In this document: positions 13,901 through 25,600 of the stretch, in pieces
Layout: each line of letters opens with the position of its first letter
Numbering within the stretch: the first letter of the stretch is position 1
From: Apostichopus japonicus
Taxonomy: Eukaryota > Echinodermata > Holothuroidea > Aspidochirotida > Stichopodidae
NCBI RefSeq assembly: GCF_037975245.1
Contig: NC_092564.1
Location: 27,510,984 to 27,574,983, forward strand
Length of the DNA stretch: 64,000 nucleotides
Reading direction: 5' to 3'
Made by a program: the position numbers and the translations under genes
Notes under the pieces: generated by a model
The model's database searches: none
Told to the model about the DNA's origin: nothing
The model's input: the letters and a program-made list of their open reading frames with translations, nothing else

Positions 13901-14978
13901 GTTCAAACAAACATCTGCATGCAAGCTTTAGTGCATGCGTGCTATAGCCTACCGGGCTAAAGGTATAGGCTAGGGCAACTCGATGATTTGAATAGACACA
14001 ACTGTATAGTATTCTATTGTGTTGCATTATTGCCCCCCCCCCCCCCCACCGCATACACACACTACACGGTAAGGTTCCTAACGTTTTGAAAAGTATTTTC
14101 CTCGACGTTCTGACTCTCCAAAGTATTCACTGAACGTGAAAGGTGCCCAATAAGACATTGCGAGGAAACATGCTTCAGAGGTTGCAACAAATTAGGAAGT
14201 TTGACCTTTGAACCTGTGCGATCATTATTTGACTGTCTAGCATATTTACATATACTACTGACCTTTAATTCTCTGTTTTTGTTTTTAATAGTTCCCTATA
14301 ATTTAACGTAAGGTCAATCAGGGTCAATTCAACCGCTAAACTCAGTTTTTTAGACTAAACATTGGGAGGGGTGGAGTGGGAGGGAGAATGGGGTGCGGGG
14401 TTGGGTTGTATGGAGACGACGGTCCGTGGGAGGGACGGTGGAGAAGGAGGGGATGGTTGGGTGGAAGGATGAAATATCAAAGTCCAATGCAACTGAAACA
14501 TCGCTATTGGATATAACCATGCACTTTAGGTAACACGGTATACTACGATATAACATTGTAACATCGAAATTTATAACTATAAACTTCTCATTCACAAGAG
14601 AGATGAACGTGATCTTGTATCAAATCACCTTGTGTATAATGTACTATATAGCCTATTATTAACGATGTACCCTTCATGCCCGTAAATCTTATTCATTGCG
14701 TGCCTTCGACAGACGGCTTTATCTACTACAAAATACATTTAAAGGACTCTGGTAAAGGAGACACAGTCTCCTAACTTTCCTCGGGAGGAAAACACCTACA
14801 CTGAGTTGAATAACTTATAAAAGTTTGACTTACCAATCAATGTATCCGTTGTCATGTCCGCTGTGGCGGTAGGTACAGTGCTCACTCCTATGAACAAGAA
14901 GAGTAAAAGTGCAAATACTAAGTATTCACAAAGATGTCCGCAGAAATGACGATCCGTAATTGTCTTCACATGAGCCAT
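1968..14978 (-). CDS. Putative secreted or membrane protein with SEA-like and EGF-like domains (partial)
   Basis: Candidate minus-strand exons are 14834-14978, 10611-10676, 9418-9503, 7015-7125, 5001-5170, 2173-2338 and 1968-2023. The first begins at ATG 14978 in a good context (AAAATGG) and encodes a signal peptide or anchor: a hydrophobic run of about 17 residues, then a small-residue site near ATA. Its phase-1 end (G) joins the 10.6 kb exon, rich in Asp and Pro, and that exon joins either the 9.5 or the 7.1 kb exon. The 5.0 kb exon (VSVTIDLHFNQKLND) resembles the second half of a SEA domain. The last two exons join to an EGF-like domain whose tail reads CECPEGFSGNDC, with six or more cysteines and GGTC. 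Phases agree for 14.9 to 10.6, 10.6 to 9.5 (or 7.1), and 5.0 to 2.2 to 2.0. At least one exon between 9.4 or 7.0 and 5.2 kb is missing from this model. The 3' part lies off the left edge. A SEA plus EGF layout is known in membrane mucins and adhesion receptors; the exact family is not recognised. The EGF exons are the firmest part. Confidence 0.55.
3535..3911. mobile_element. Nested MITE, hAT-like
   Basis: The termini are CAGTGGCGGAGC and the inverse of CAGTGGCAGAGC. The flanking octamers CGCGGCGG (3527-3534) and CGCGGCAG (3912-3919) match at 7 of 8 positions, as expected for an aged 8-bp hAT target duplication. The interior carries the AAGCGGAGCGCCACCA module near 3606. It lies inside the larger 2840-4938 element. 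Confidence 0.65.
4158..4460. repeat. Interspersed repeat family B, copy 2
   Basis: It has the same block order as 868-1110. Here the module with GCGCGAAGCGTA and AAATTTTGGCCGAAAATG is partly duplicated in tandem (4230-4300 and 4315-4380). Confidence 0.7.
4735..4892. repeat. Polypyrimidine tract
   Basis: About 155 bp are almost purely C and T on the plus strand (TCCTTCCTCTCCTCC-type units). Such tracts can adopt triplex structures. The open frames on both strands here (poly-Lys/Arg/Glu on the minus strand) are compositional artefacts. Confidence 0.85.
5190..5637. repeat. TGACCT-rich interspersed repeat, interrupted copy
   Basis: Recurring phrases include AAGGTGGATACAGA, CCAAATATGAAGT, CCAAGCTATAACTCTTGGAG and TTGACCTCAAATGACCTTTG. 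The last block continues after the insertion at 5638-6974 with AAGCTTTACTTTTGGAGTT, so this copy extends to about 7010. Related copies lie at 9895-10170 and 27640-28230. Confidence 0.7.
5638..6974. mobile_element. Non-autonomous DNA transposon with perfect TIRs and target duplication
   Basis: The ends AGGGGCGTATCCAGG (5638-5652) and CCTGGATACGCCCCT (6960-6974) are perfect 15-bp inverted repeats. GTAAATCC flanks both sides (5630-5637, 6975-6982). If the terminus is read as CAGGGG the duplication shrinks to TAAATC; the sequence cannot separate the two readings. Removing the element restores an older repeat unit (TAAATCCAAGCTTTACTTTTG). The interior holds another copy of the GCGCCACCATAGGTTGGCGC module and further G-run repeats, but no transposase. 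Confidence 0.8.
7130..9415. other. Intronic or intergenic sequence, no gene seen
   Basis: AT-rich unique sequence apart from the GGATAGGATAG short repeat near 8390-8410. Open frames are short with no recognisable product. A segment at 8870-8950 (GGCGGGCCGAATTAGGCCCA) looks like an old repeat fragment. Confidence 0.5.
9895..10170. repeat. TGACCT-rich interspersed repeat, diverged copy
   Basis: It starts CATCCAAGCTTTACTTCTGG and later carries GTGACCTTTGACC. It is the same family as 5190-5637 and 27640-28230. Confidence 0.6.
10185..10325. repeat. Short palindromic AT/CG repeat cluster
   Basis: The phrase ATTCGAATTAATACGCGTAT occurs twice exactly and once in altered form, with ACGTGTATA before the two exact copies. 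ATTCGAAT and ACGCGT are palindromes. Function unknown. Confidence 0.6.
10720..14825. other. Long intron of the SEA/EGF gene, no exon recognised
   Basis: AT-rich sequence with a G-rich patch at 13105-13155, a C-run at 14033-14048 and a GGGAGG-rich patch at 14365-14465 on the plus strand. No domain-bearing frame was found. If the gene model is right, most of this is its first intron. Confidence 0.45.
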
Positions 14979-15737
14979 TTTGTATTCCTTTTCTTCTTCT
15001 TCTTTTTCTCCTTTTTAACCGATTTGAGAGACCTTGTAATGTTTTCTCGCCTCGCCCAATCTAAACGAGGGCTCTGTTTGTAGTCCCAGATATAAAACCA
15101 AACAATATGGACATTAAGTGTATGCAGGTGGAATTCGATTGAGACAACTGTACCACCAACGTGTCAAGAATCCCTCTATAAAACGCTAATAACTACGATG
15201 ATATCGCGTTCTATCATAAGATAGATATGTTGTTGTACACATGGAATGTGGCAGCCCTGATGTTACTGCGTTATGCATGCAGAAATCCTATATATTCTCC
15301 ACTGAGACCTCTGAACGTTCAAGTGGGGTACTATACACAAGTTGTCAGACTGATTTCTGGTTGATTCTGCTCGGGGAGCTGACCTTTTCGTGGGCGAGTC
15401 AGATGCAACTTGACACCATCGTAGCACAGTTTATACAAATAGCTCTTTCATCCCATTACGCGGACAGTTAAATCGCTGGGGAAAATGGGAGATTGTTTTA
15501 GGGCGGGGCACTGTGAAAATAGATAGATGGTGACAAATGCGAACTTGAGGTAAAGTGTCGGGGAAAGATTGTTTGCAGAGACAGAGGTGAGCGATGTTCT
15601 TTATCTGAACCGGAAGAACCTTATCGGTGTGATGGGTGTTTCATGGATCACTTGCGGTTCTGGAATTCCAGGGCTTAAGAACCAAACTTTCACCGTTTAA
15701 AGCCCAAATGGTAATTTGACCTGAAAGTCTAAAGTAG

Positions 15738-16065
15738 GTAAGTAACGTTTGTGTTGGAGAAGAAAGGGTTCGGCGGAGCGGAGGGTTGGAAGGGTGGGCG
15801 AGGGGTAGAATGTCGGAGAGGAAGGCCGAATCCTCCTCGTGGGTGGAGAAATTTCATATCCACCCGTCCCAACACCCGGAGTGTATTAGTATAGGTAACG
15901 TTTGTAGAAGAAAGGGTACGGGGAGAGGAAGGTTGGGAGAGTGTGGGGGTGGTGTGTCGGAGAGGAAGCCTGAGTCTTCCTCGTGGTGGAGGGATATCAT
16001 ATCCACCCGTCTCAACCTAGGGTGGATGAGGATCCACGATTTTAAATGGAGGAGTGTATTAGCAT
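15738..16065. repeat. Two-copy tandem duplication of about 150 bp
   Basis: Unit 1 (about 15738-15885) and unit 2 (about 15895-16020) share GTAACGTTTGT, GAAGAAAGGGT, TGTCGGAGAGGAAG, TCCTCGTGG and CATATCCACCCGTC in order. GGAGTGTATTAG closes unit 1 and recurs at about 16050. Confidence 0.75.
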
Positions 16066-16514
16066 ATTAAGGTATAAAATTAGATCAAAACGTTCCACTC
16101 GACACACCCCTTGGTTCGCGCCTACCAACCCCCCCCCCCCCTCCCCACCCTTCCATCCTCCTCTGAAAATATGACTCGTGTGTCCCGAATCTTCACTCAG
16201 CAGGTTAGTGTTTTCCTTTAGCTCAGTTCTTTAAAGCCAGTATTACTATATAGTTCAGTATCTTATCTCTGCTCTTGTCAAGCTAATATTTTGAGCATGT
16301 TAGTATTTCTAGGCGACCTTCCCTATACAGTATTAAGTTATTATGCGCATGTGCACATCATTTCATTTCGTTCTCTTTCAAGTTGTATATATACAAATGC
16401 AAATATATGCATATACAGTAACATACTAAGCGGTCAAAACTTTTATTTTGTTGATAAAGACACCCGGTCTGAATGAAACACACTCTGAAAGGAATTGTAT
16501 ATTGTGACATAAAA

Positions 16515-16605
16515 TAGAGATATAGATAGCCTATGCTATATGACATAGATATGATATAGATATGCTATGATATAGATATGCTATATAGATATGCTATAGA
16601 CATGC
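16515..16605. repeat. GATATAGATATGCTAT microsatellite
   Basis: Imperfect tandem copies of a 14-18 bp AT-rich unit. Confidence 0.8.
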
Positions 16606-17665
16606 TAAATTGCCTCCAAAGCTTTCAAAGCTTATAAATACTCCTTTTAGCATTTCTTTGACAGTTTGGGAAATACATCTTTGGATGCAGGTTTTCGCAA
16701 CTTTGGGATAACCTTTGTGTTAACGTGTTTTTATGCCTATGTACAAAAGGTGCAATGCACTATCGTTGAAATTTGGTAGCGTACCACGAGAAGGCCAAGC
16801 TTTCATGCCCCATGATTTGCAAGTCTCTTCGGTAATATAAGAAAGCATTGGAGTAAATTTGCTTCACGTTAAACCATATTTTATGTTTTTTAAAGCTCAT
16901 ATCTCTCCTGTAACAATACTATTTTCTTTTACATGATAATACCTCTCATGTTTGGGGGGGGGGGGGGGGGTATGTGCAGGGTATACTATATAAGGTCACC
17001 TACATGCCAAAATGTTCCCCTGGGCATCTGCTGTATCGCATAATATATTAAATAACATGTGTGTTAATGTGGACATTATACGTGCAATGTATGTAGAAAA
17101 CGTTATATACAGTGTATATGGGCTTGTGTGTGTCTGTTATTCATACGGACGTCCTTTTCTGCCGGGGAAGTTGGCAAGGGTAGGGGGCAATCTGACAATT
17201 ACCTATAGCCGTGTGTGCATTCAGCAGTGCATAGATCGAATACCCGGGGATAACTCAGCTGGAATTGGTCATATGTGCAAATATGCTGCTGGATGTGAGA
17301 AACGTTTTCAAAAAACAAAATGGATTCAAATTTGTAGATATACATATTTTCACCTTACAAAGGTTTTATGTTTCTATTGCTCGGTTCGCACTATATCAAT
17401 GTATTTTGTGGATTAACATTAGATCTTTTGGTGAATGTGTTTACCGCTATTGTGGACAGAATACAACATAACTGAGGAAGAGAAGTGGAAGCAAAATATG
17501 CCAACAATGTTTTCCTGTAACGGTTATTATTTTAACCTTCTCTCCATTCAACATGTCAATAAAAAAAAGTTTGCATAAAGAATAAATTCTAAAGAAAGAT
17601 TACAGTAGAGTTTTCTCACATTTCGACGCAATTGCCTTGGTAACATTAACGAAGACGGCGCTCAC

Positions 17666-18556
17666 CGACACGAATACACAACCGACACAATATAAAACAG
17701 TTAATGCCGTCATTCTGCGCTTGCTCTTTTTAATTCTTTCCCGTCTCCTTTCTTCTGGAGTTGGTGGCGGCTCAAATTTTGCTTTCTTCCTGAACAGTCC
17801 CCTCTTGAAACGTTGGAGCAGAGTGTCTTCATTCTGAAAGACGATATATATATGTTAATTGACCTCTGGTAATATTGTTGGTAGAAATTAGCATATACGT
17901 GTTAACAATGTTATTATACATTGGTTAAAATTAAAAACATTACGTAAGGGTCACTTTGACAAGGATGTATATACTAATATTGCCACAACAACATTCTGTG
18001 GAGTTGGAAAGCTGGGCGGGGATGGAGGGGAGGAGGGGGGGGGGGGGGTTGGCTGAAGACGATAGAGCCAATGTGTATGCGTCATGGGGAAGGTGATGTT
18101 AGTAGAGGCCAGTACGAATTTGGCCCTTCTCAAGACTGCAATGGCGCCAAGAATAATTTTGTCAACAATTACCTCGTCGCGTAATACCACTCTATACTGG
18201 CTGTTACCTCCTTACGATGCCGTTTAGGTATAGTGGATAAAGGTTCTGACAGAGGGAGGGAGTTCTGTTGTTAGCAAAGCAACAACGTATTTAAAAAGTG
18301 GCCAGATGCAAAAGTATTCAATAGTGTAACCTTTACTTTAAGACATATTTTATCTTCATAATGAATTGAATTCCGAATTGCTATATTTTCTTTTATGTAT
18401 ATGGTTGAGTATCGGTATAGAACTGACATAACTTAATGACGTCATAGTTAATTAACATATTCAGACTTACTAGTGCTGTAGTCTTGTCGTCTACACGTAA
18501 GGCTGGCATGGATATGTTGCTTGGAATGTAAGATTCAAGTGGAATGAGGCTTTGTT
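17666..18556 (-). CDS. Candidate membrane-protein exons (two, partial gene)
   Basis: Two minus-strand exons have good splice sites. Exon 18471-18556 has acceptor TTTAACAG and donor GTAAGT; only one of its frames is open. Exon 17666-17833 has acceptor TCTTTCAG and donor GTGAGC. They join in phase 0. The second encodes a strongly basic stretch (QRFKRGLFRKKAKFEPPP, then a run of Arg, Glu and Lys) followed by a hydrophobic membrane segment (TALTVLYCVGCVFVS). If the donor is not used, the frame stays open through VSAVFVNV and stops at TAA 17602-17600, giving a short tail-anchored-like end. The phase-0 end does not fit the phase-1 exons of the SEA/EGF gene below it, so it is probably a separate gene. 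Family not recognised. Confidence 0.4.
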
Positions 18557-18599
18557 CTGTTAAACAAGATGTAAACAAATTATGATGACGGAGACGACG

Positions 18600-20390
18600 A
18601 TGATGATGCCGTTTGAGATTATGATAATGATGTTAATTAATTAAAACAAAATCTGTTTAATGGCGTCAAATATAGTGTGGGCTTTAATGGAAGACTCGGG
18701 TCATCTAGCATACGGCAGATTCAACTCCAATTACACCTTTCATGTTGGATGTGAAAATTAGCGTCACTAATGATTAAGCAGCACGAGAACTTTTCAATGT
18801 TTTCTTAAAATTATTATTTACTACAATTTGTGTGCATTTTTTGTGAGGCATTTAGTTTCGAGAAACGAATATGTTGAAAGGTGACGGTAACCCATACATT
18901 GTTGAAAGAAAGCATCCAGCAGTAAAAGGCATTGACGATGTGCATGTATAGCCTGGGTGCACGGATGTCCTATTTACGTACGTCAGACTTAAGCAGCTTT
19001 GTCCTGTTGTTGTTGCTGTTTATTTACTGTTGTTAGTTTGTGCATCAATGTTGAAATAGGTGCTGTGGTCCTAGGAACATCGAATGTCGGCTATAAGTTA
19101 GATTTAGGGGCATGGGATTCGTGCCTCATAATAGCAAACCAACTTCTGACGTGAAATGGTGCATCCCAGTCATATTTAGGCAATAAATGTTGTAATTATT
19201 AATTTATAATTAGGTGCACACGCAAGGATGTGCTAATAACTACTTGAAGATAAAGAACAGGGGATGTAACCTATACACCCCTAAAGCCAATGACTGATTA
19301 AGGGCGAGTCTACTTGTGGAGTTAACAAAAAGAAAAACCTTTCAGACCATGCAACGAAATTGGTGCCTGCTTTGTACAGTTTTAACTTTCAGAATACCCA
19401 ATACAAAATGATATTCCCTAAGATAGCTGTCGCCAGTAGTAGGATGCAAATGTCCTGAGTTGGGGTGCAACCTCACGCAAATCGGTAGACTAAATGCATT
19501 TATGCGCTAACATTGAATAGGCCTATGTGGTTACATTTCGGAAAAGTCAATTAATCAATATTATATAGGCATAACAATGACGTTACCATATGTTCCAGCT
19601 ACAAGTTTGTTGGCCGAGGCTGAAGAAGTCCAAAAAAGGCATACCATAAGAAAAACACAGTAAAACAAAGCTTGTAAATCGTCATTCATGCTGGTTTTAT
19701 GATGACATTTGCTGTGTCGTTAACGATGAATTCTGTATGGCCGCGATTCTACTGCTACAATGTAAGCTAGCTACTGTACATGTAAACCTGTTCGTAGCAT
19801 ATTGTGTGAAGCATATTCAAGTTTGTTCCTGAAATACCGTACGCGCACAATATGAATCTAAACGTAATTGACCGTGCTATATATATATATATTATATATA
19901 TTGCCATTTATGTGCAAGGATATTACTTAACTTTCACACATATAGAAATGCGTCTGCGCGCGCATGATATGCGCAAATAAATGTATTGCAGCACGCTGTA
20001 CAAAATCTTTGTGTACACGTACATACTTACGAAGCCAATCTGCGCATTTGGGCGCATATTTACATTGCGTTGAGTGTTCGTAGCCTATCCAGAGGTAGTC
20101 TTGTTCAGACCCTATAGTATATGAACAGCCTAGTGTTCATTTCTTTTTCCCAATTTTTTTTTTCCCCGTATTTATATGCTGTACTGCCCAAAGAACGCCC
20201 GCGGCAACGCTTTCGATTGACAGATCCTCGGGAATGTCAAATACAGTGGGCAAGCACATTCGTGGTAGGCAGAAACGGACTCTGAAGCATGTACAGTTTG
20301 CACGCGAGAAAAAGAGTATTACAAACGACTTGGCCAAGACTGAGCCAGAGGCAGAGCCGTATATACGGCTCAGGCCAGAAGTATTCCTTA
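18600..20390. other. Intergenic sequence, no gene seen
   Basis: AT-rich with a TATATA run near 19880-19900. A minus-strand frame at 20160-20250 (MCLPTVFDIPEDLS) has no convincing splice sites and is not called. Confidence 0.5.
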
Positions 20391-20403
20391 CTGAAAATGA
20401 ATC

Positions 20404-20768
20404 AAGGGCGTAGGAACCGGGGGGCTGGGGGGCGCCAGCCCCCCCAGTGAAAAATATGGGGGCGGAAGTATCGTTCCGCCCCCCCCCCCCCCGCTCCGCA
20501 AGTCAGAAAACCCCTTTTTCATTTCCAAATGAGAAAAAAATCTCATTCGAAGCACCAAATTGCATCTAAGGCCAGGTGAAAATGCAAAATTCTTTACAAA
20601 ATGGAGTGGGTGTTGAAGTGTGCCATATTGCATCAAACTGCATCTGAGGCCACCTGGAAATGCAAAAAAATTCCAAAGGGGAGGGGGACACCCCCTCCCC
20701 TTAGACCCCTCCCCAGGCCGGCCATCAGTCTTCAGCCCCCCACTCAAAAGTACCTTCCTACGCCACTG
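20404..20768. mobile_element. MITE with 9-bp flanking duplication
   Basis: The core inverted repeat GGCGTAGGAA lies near both ends (left about 20407, right about 20755-20764). AAATGAATC flanks the element on both sides (20395-20403 and 20769-20777). The interior contains C and G runs and AAAGGGGAGGGGGAC followed by CCCCTTAGACCCCTCC, which it shares with the element at 48633-48976. It is non-coding; the minus-strand open frame through it is an artefact. Confidence 0.75.
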
Positions 20769-21524
20769 AAATGAATCCTTAATATTAACTTTTGTACTGG
20801 CTTCACGTTTTGGTGTGTAAAAGTCATCAACCTAGCGTCTTCTGCGCTATACAAAATCTTCATTGGAAGCAGATACCAAGCGGCTCTGAGCCCTAAGGCT
20901 CTGGGCAGTATATGTAGAGGTATACATGCTACAGAGCCGATGGCGCTCTTTATACAAAATCTTTGGTTTCATTCACGAACGGTATTTGCTAGACGTCTCA
21001 AAACTTACGTAGTTTTTCGGAGCTTATATCGACGGAGCCTGATGAATTCAGTTATTTTCTTATCAGGGAGTCCATAGCCCGAGCTATAGTTTTCATGCAT
21101 TTTGGGCAGTGACTTTGAGGGGTGGCAGCAGGGGCGTACATGCGGGGTGCATGGAGGTTTTTCACACCGTCTCTATTGAATTAAATTAAGGTCCCAAATC
21201 GGTCCCAATTAATTGGGCCCGGAATTCAACGTGGTTTTTCCTTTACATCTACAAGACAGTAAGGTAACATTGCGGTTGCAAATTGCTAGAGATTTTGGGG
21301 CTTAGCTCGGCTTTCAAACACCATCCACTTATATTAAATCATCTCTGAAATGTATCTTGTGCTTTATAATCTCATCAGGAGAACAAAAAGCCTGCACTGA
21401 AGTCCCAGGAGTCGACCATGCAGGGCATAAAACACATTCCAGAAAACTGGCATGTAACTGAATTGCTCTTTATTAAATGTGGTTTAGTTGGGATAAAAGT
21501 TGCTACGAGAGAAACAAGAAATAT

Positions 21525-21960
21525 CTCTATATGGGGGGGGGGGGGCTGTAACGACTTGCCCGAAAAATATAACCAAACTTTTTCGCGGGCTCCGCGCGCA
21601 TTCAACATCTTGATGTGCATATCATATAGGCATTCATCGGTTTTTACATCGCATGCCAATAACATACAGTCATTTTCCGTGTAAATTTGTATTGGTTATA
21701 ATTATTGGGGAAGTCCTTACAATATGACAATAATAATAATATCAGTTTTACAATTGATACACATTGTAAATTATTTTTCTTCCAGTAGGTGCCCGAAAAA
21801 TTCTCAGCATATTGCCCGAATTTCACGAAAAAAATTGAAAACACATTGCAAATTATTTTTTTTTCAGTTGGCGCCCGAAATCAGCATATTGCCCGAATCT
21901 TTACAAACAATTTTGGTTGGGGGCTGCACCCCCCCCCGCCTCATACGCCTATGCCCGCAG
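21525..21960. repeat. Interspersed repeat family C, copy 1
   Basis: Shared landmarks with 53530-53840 are TGTAACGACTTGCCCGAAAA, TTTTTCGCG, TGTGCATATCATA, TTTTTACATCGCATGC and GCATATTGCCCGAAT. It is non-coding and ends near a C-run and CATACGCCTATGCC. Confidence 0.75.
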
Positions 21961-21999
21961 GTAGCCTATTAAGAATCCCATATTTATTTAGATTGTCTG

Positions 22000-22660
22000 G
22001 TCTTGGTCTTGGTGTAATACTGCACAAATCGCCCCTGATGTGGCTGTTGACGTGCAGTCCTCCAAGCTGGCTAATGGCGCTGCTGACTTCCCAGCATTAA
22101 CTTGAAGGAGGCGGTGTTTGGTGCTGATTTTAGATCAGGTGGGAGTGAATGAGGAATGGTGCGAGGATAAAGCGAATATTTATAACAGTTCTATTGAGCT
22201 TGAGGAATTTTATAATTCAAACTGTGAGATTGACGTGTAGTTGGTTTTTCTTTGTCTTCAAGAAGGTTATTCATGTTGCTTGGGATCAGGCCATGAGTCT
22301 CTTTGTATATGGTAACAAGTCGTGCTTTGAATCTTCTGTTTTCAAGAGTATCCCAGTTGAGATCTTTTAGAATGTCTGTGACACTACTAAAGCGACTATA
22401 CTCATTTTTGACGAACCTGGCAGCTCGTCGTTGAACTTTTTCCAAGGATTCTGTTTGGATTTTCTGATGAGGGTCCCAGATTACACTGGCATATTCCAGT
22501 TTGGGTCTAACAAGAGCTTTATAAGCTCTTTCTCTTGCCGATGATGCACAATTCCAAAAATTACGTTTGATATGACCAAGGATTTTATTGGCACTGTTTA
22601 CCGACTGTAGAGGGACTCTTATCTTTCTACTTCAAGGCTGGGGTTTGTCTTTAAAGGGAC
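22000..22660 (-). mobile_element. Non-LTR retrotransposon fragment (3' part of reverse-transcriptase ORF), decayed
   Basis: On the minus strand a frame runs from about 22650 to 22190 with phrases typical of the region after the RT palm in CR1/Jockey-like LINEs: YKALVRPKLEYASVIWDP, then LEKVQRRAARFVKNEYSRFS and RRFKARLVTIYK. After a stop near 22190, later blocks (YPRTIPHSLPPDL-like, SFKLML) continue in another frame, so the end is frameshifted. The RT catalytic domain and 5' part are absent. It is a dead 5'-truncated copy. Confidence 0.85.
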
Positions 22661-22809
22661 TATCATTATGGTCTACACAGAGAACCCAGTCTGCTTCATT
22701 CATTCTTTGTGGTACCTCACATGGGAGAGAGGAGCGGTGTCTTTTACGGTTGAGCAACCTCAAATTGCGTAAGCGTAGCTCGAATTTATGGCGATAGCCT
22801 GATAGTGTG

Positions 22810-24490
22810 TGAACGAGCCTCCATTATATTAGTAATAGTACATGCTATAGCACATAACATGATATTTGTTGATACACAACAACCTCTACTGAGAAGCTTC
22901 TATTTGCTCGGTGACATTCAGCCTGCACAGTTTTGTTGAGTCATATGTTAGTATTTTGTTCAAAGAACATTTACTGCAGTAAGGCCTTCACTACGAACGA
23001 TTTCTTATCGATGTAGGAAGGTTTATCGTTTGTCCTAAATTTACATTAAGTTGAATTAGGACTAGGCTTAAATAGTACTTGCGTAGCCTACCATTTGTAG
23101 GCTTGCGACATAGTAGTATAGCCTAAGATGTTTCCTAGGCTGTACTCTAGCCAAGTGCGGCTGATATAGTTGTCACTGCCCAATACTATTGTAGCGGTAT
23201 TGTATTGACATTTTGAAGAAAGAATCAACAGAAAGTGTACTGTGTGATGATCTTGTATTGTATCACTAACTTAGGTCTATTCACAACAAGCAGAAAGTAA
23301 AAGTTATGCCTAAATGAGGTGCTACTGTAGTTTCACTTTCAGTGTTAGGCTTAGGCCCTACTCCGAGTCTTAGTCTAGCATGTAAATGTTTCTGGTCAAG
23401 GATATGTTTTGACACAGGAGATATAAATGCCAGCGTAACCATCCTGTTAGATCCCTGTTAAAATTGAGACTCACACTATTCTTTCTTAAGTGCCTGATGT
23501 ATTTATGTAGGCCTAGACACATGTCCTAATGAAATGTACTATATATAATTGAAGTCCCAAGGTCAACATGTGTCAACTTTGTATTCTAATGAGACAAAAG
23601 TAGTAGTAACAGGAAAAACCTATCACTGGAACATTATGTGTAATGCAATATTCAAAATAAAATAAAACTGTTAGTAAACTGCTTTTCCACTAGAGAGCCT
23701 GTGTAGGAGAATGTGTAATGTAATGCAATATTCAACAGAAAAGAGGTGGCATTTCTGTACAATGCTAAGCATCCACAGTTGTATCCATGATTGGAAACCA
23801 AAATAGTTTGAAGCTTACGCATGATCATGGCGTAAAGCTTTGCGATTGTTTCATAGTTTCCAAACAGCCTTACCGATATGAAGTATTGCACAAGTCACGA
23901 TATCACACTTCTATGCAAAATACAATGTTGTATGAACTGGCTTTCTTGTGCTGACCATGTGGTTTTATCAGAGAGTTTGCTGCTCATATTTAGTGTGTTG
24001 AATAGTTACCATATTACAATTACACATACTGTATTAACTTAGTCACAGCAAGGCTTGAATGGACACAGGACTTAAGAACATTTCATGTTACAGTTTGGGC
24101 TAAATGGCAATGGTATGTGGTTCTCACAATGCTAGACTAGCTCTGTTCTGTGTTAAAATCAGCAAGCACCTGCTCCGGTTAGATTCATGCGTTTACTTGT
24201 CAGTAATCTATTGTTCTGCAGTGCAACATTCAGTCCTAGCAATGTTTAATCATTGCACATAATCGCAAATTGGTAATTATTATACTTTTACGGTTGCCAA
24301 AGTATTTGTCATTTCTTCAAACATGTTTACAATTAATTTATTACTAGCCTGGTTCACATTTATCAGATGCCTGATGGAGTGTGTTGATTGTGGTGTAGTT
24401 TAATTTCAATGTGCAAAATAAATGCCTGCTATTGTGCTAGGCTAGAGCCTAGCCTAGAACTTTGAAGGTCCTTCAATAGAAAACTCTTGC
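22810..24490. other. Intergenic sequence upstream of RFK, no gene seen
   Basis: AT-rich, unique-looking, with no supported exon. A 5' untranslated exon of RFK could lie here or at 24.8-25.6 kb but cannot be told from sequence alone. Confidence 0.5.
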
Positions 24491-24493
24491 ATA

Positions 24494-24784
24494 CTATTAC
24501 AAAAATAAGAAAAAATCAATGGTAATGCAATTGTCTCTTTCACATCATCCATTGCATATTAACATACAGAGATGCCACTCTTACGATTATCGGCAAAATG
24601 CCCTTTTCTTAACTTTTACCGCCATCTTCCATGTCGATTTTTATATTTATAAAGAAACTTCAGGAATATGTTTCAGACAAAAAAAGAGGAAGCAGAAAAG
24701 GTTGTCATATGAAAGCACTTTTTATGTAAGCCTCCATTATTCAGCTGTTTTCCTACAGTGGGATTTCATGTTCTGTGGTTCTGC
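24494..24784 (+). pseudogene. Partial duplicate of RFK exon 2 end plus intron 2
   Basis: This stretch matches 26694-26966 almost base for base with a few indels, including the last coding bases of RFK exon 2 (YYKNKKKSM) with its GTAAT donor and about 250 bp of the following intron. It lies 1.2 kb upstream of the RFK start. It has no acceptor or other exons, so it is a non-functional fragment duplication. Confidence 0.8.
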
Positions 24785-24879
24785 AAGGTGTTACATCTAT
24801 TCATTGTTTTACACGTTTGCTATTATTAAGTGCTAGTAGCCTCGTAGATTTGTTCAAAAGTTATTGATTTACTATGAAG

Positions 24880-25600
24880 GATTTTAAGAAACGTTGTAGA
24901 TTGAAATTTGTTCACAGTTTTTGTTTGGTAGATGTTTTAACATGATCCAGACACCACACGTTATGACACGAAAGAATAAATAAATAAAGACACTGCAAGA
25001 TGGGGAAAAATTTGTTTTGACCACATTTCTGCAACGTAAAAATGACAGTGATGACAGCATAACTGTAACCAAGTAATCGCAAGAGGAGCTATGCGATTAA
25101 TCGACTACAAAAGAATGAGTCGACTATCAGCACTACTGTCTACCTAACTACACACCTTCAGCAGCCTGTTATTCATCAAAAGATAAAGTCTACTAACATG
25201 CTGTCTAGATATAGTACAGTATGTTGCCTTAGAAGCTACTTTAGAATCAGGACCTGGTAAGAACGGCTAGTTTCTCCTTTTGGAGGGATACGAAGTACAA
25301 AGAAAGAGGATTGCCCTAACCCTGTGAGTGGACTCAAAATGAAACAACCAGTTTAGAGTAATGACTGTTTTCTGTTTCTCCAAGGATGCAATGACTTGTG
25401 TTTCATGATAGAGTCCTAGTAAATTAACAATTAAATACAAGTTCCATGCAGCTTTGCAATTAATCTGAACATAGATCAAGCAACTGTCTTTGAGTAAGTT
25501 TGGCATTGATACCCACAGATTTAATTTAAGTGGTATTGTGGCAAATAATTTAATTGGCTGTTGTATTCATTTGCATTATTTTGTCTTGTTTGTTTTTCTC
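24880..25600. other. RFK upstream region
   Basis: Between the duplicated fragment and RFK. A splice-acceptor-like TTTTTCTCGATGCAG ends at 25606, so a 5' UTR intron probably ends here and the promoter would lie further left. No TATA box or CpG-rich patch stands out. Confidence 0.4.

Noticed and set aside
20137-20337. Minus-strand frame with FDIPEDLSIESVAAGVLW
   Set aside because: The sequence looks coding-like, but there is no clear donor or acceptor in phase and no neighbour exon.
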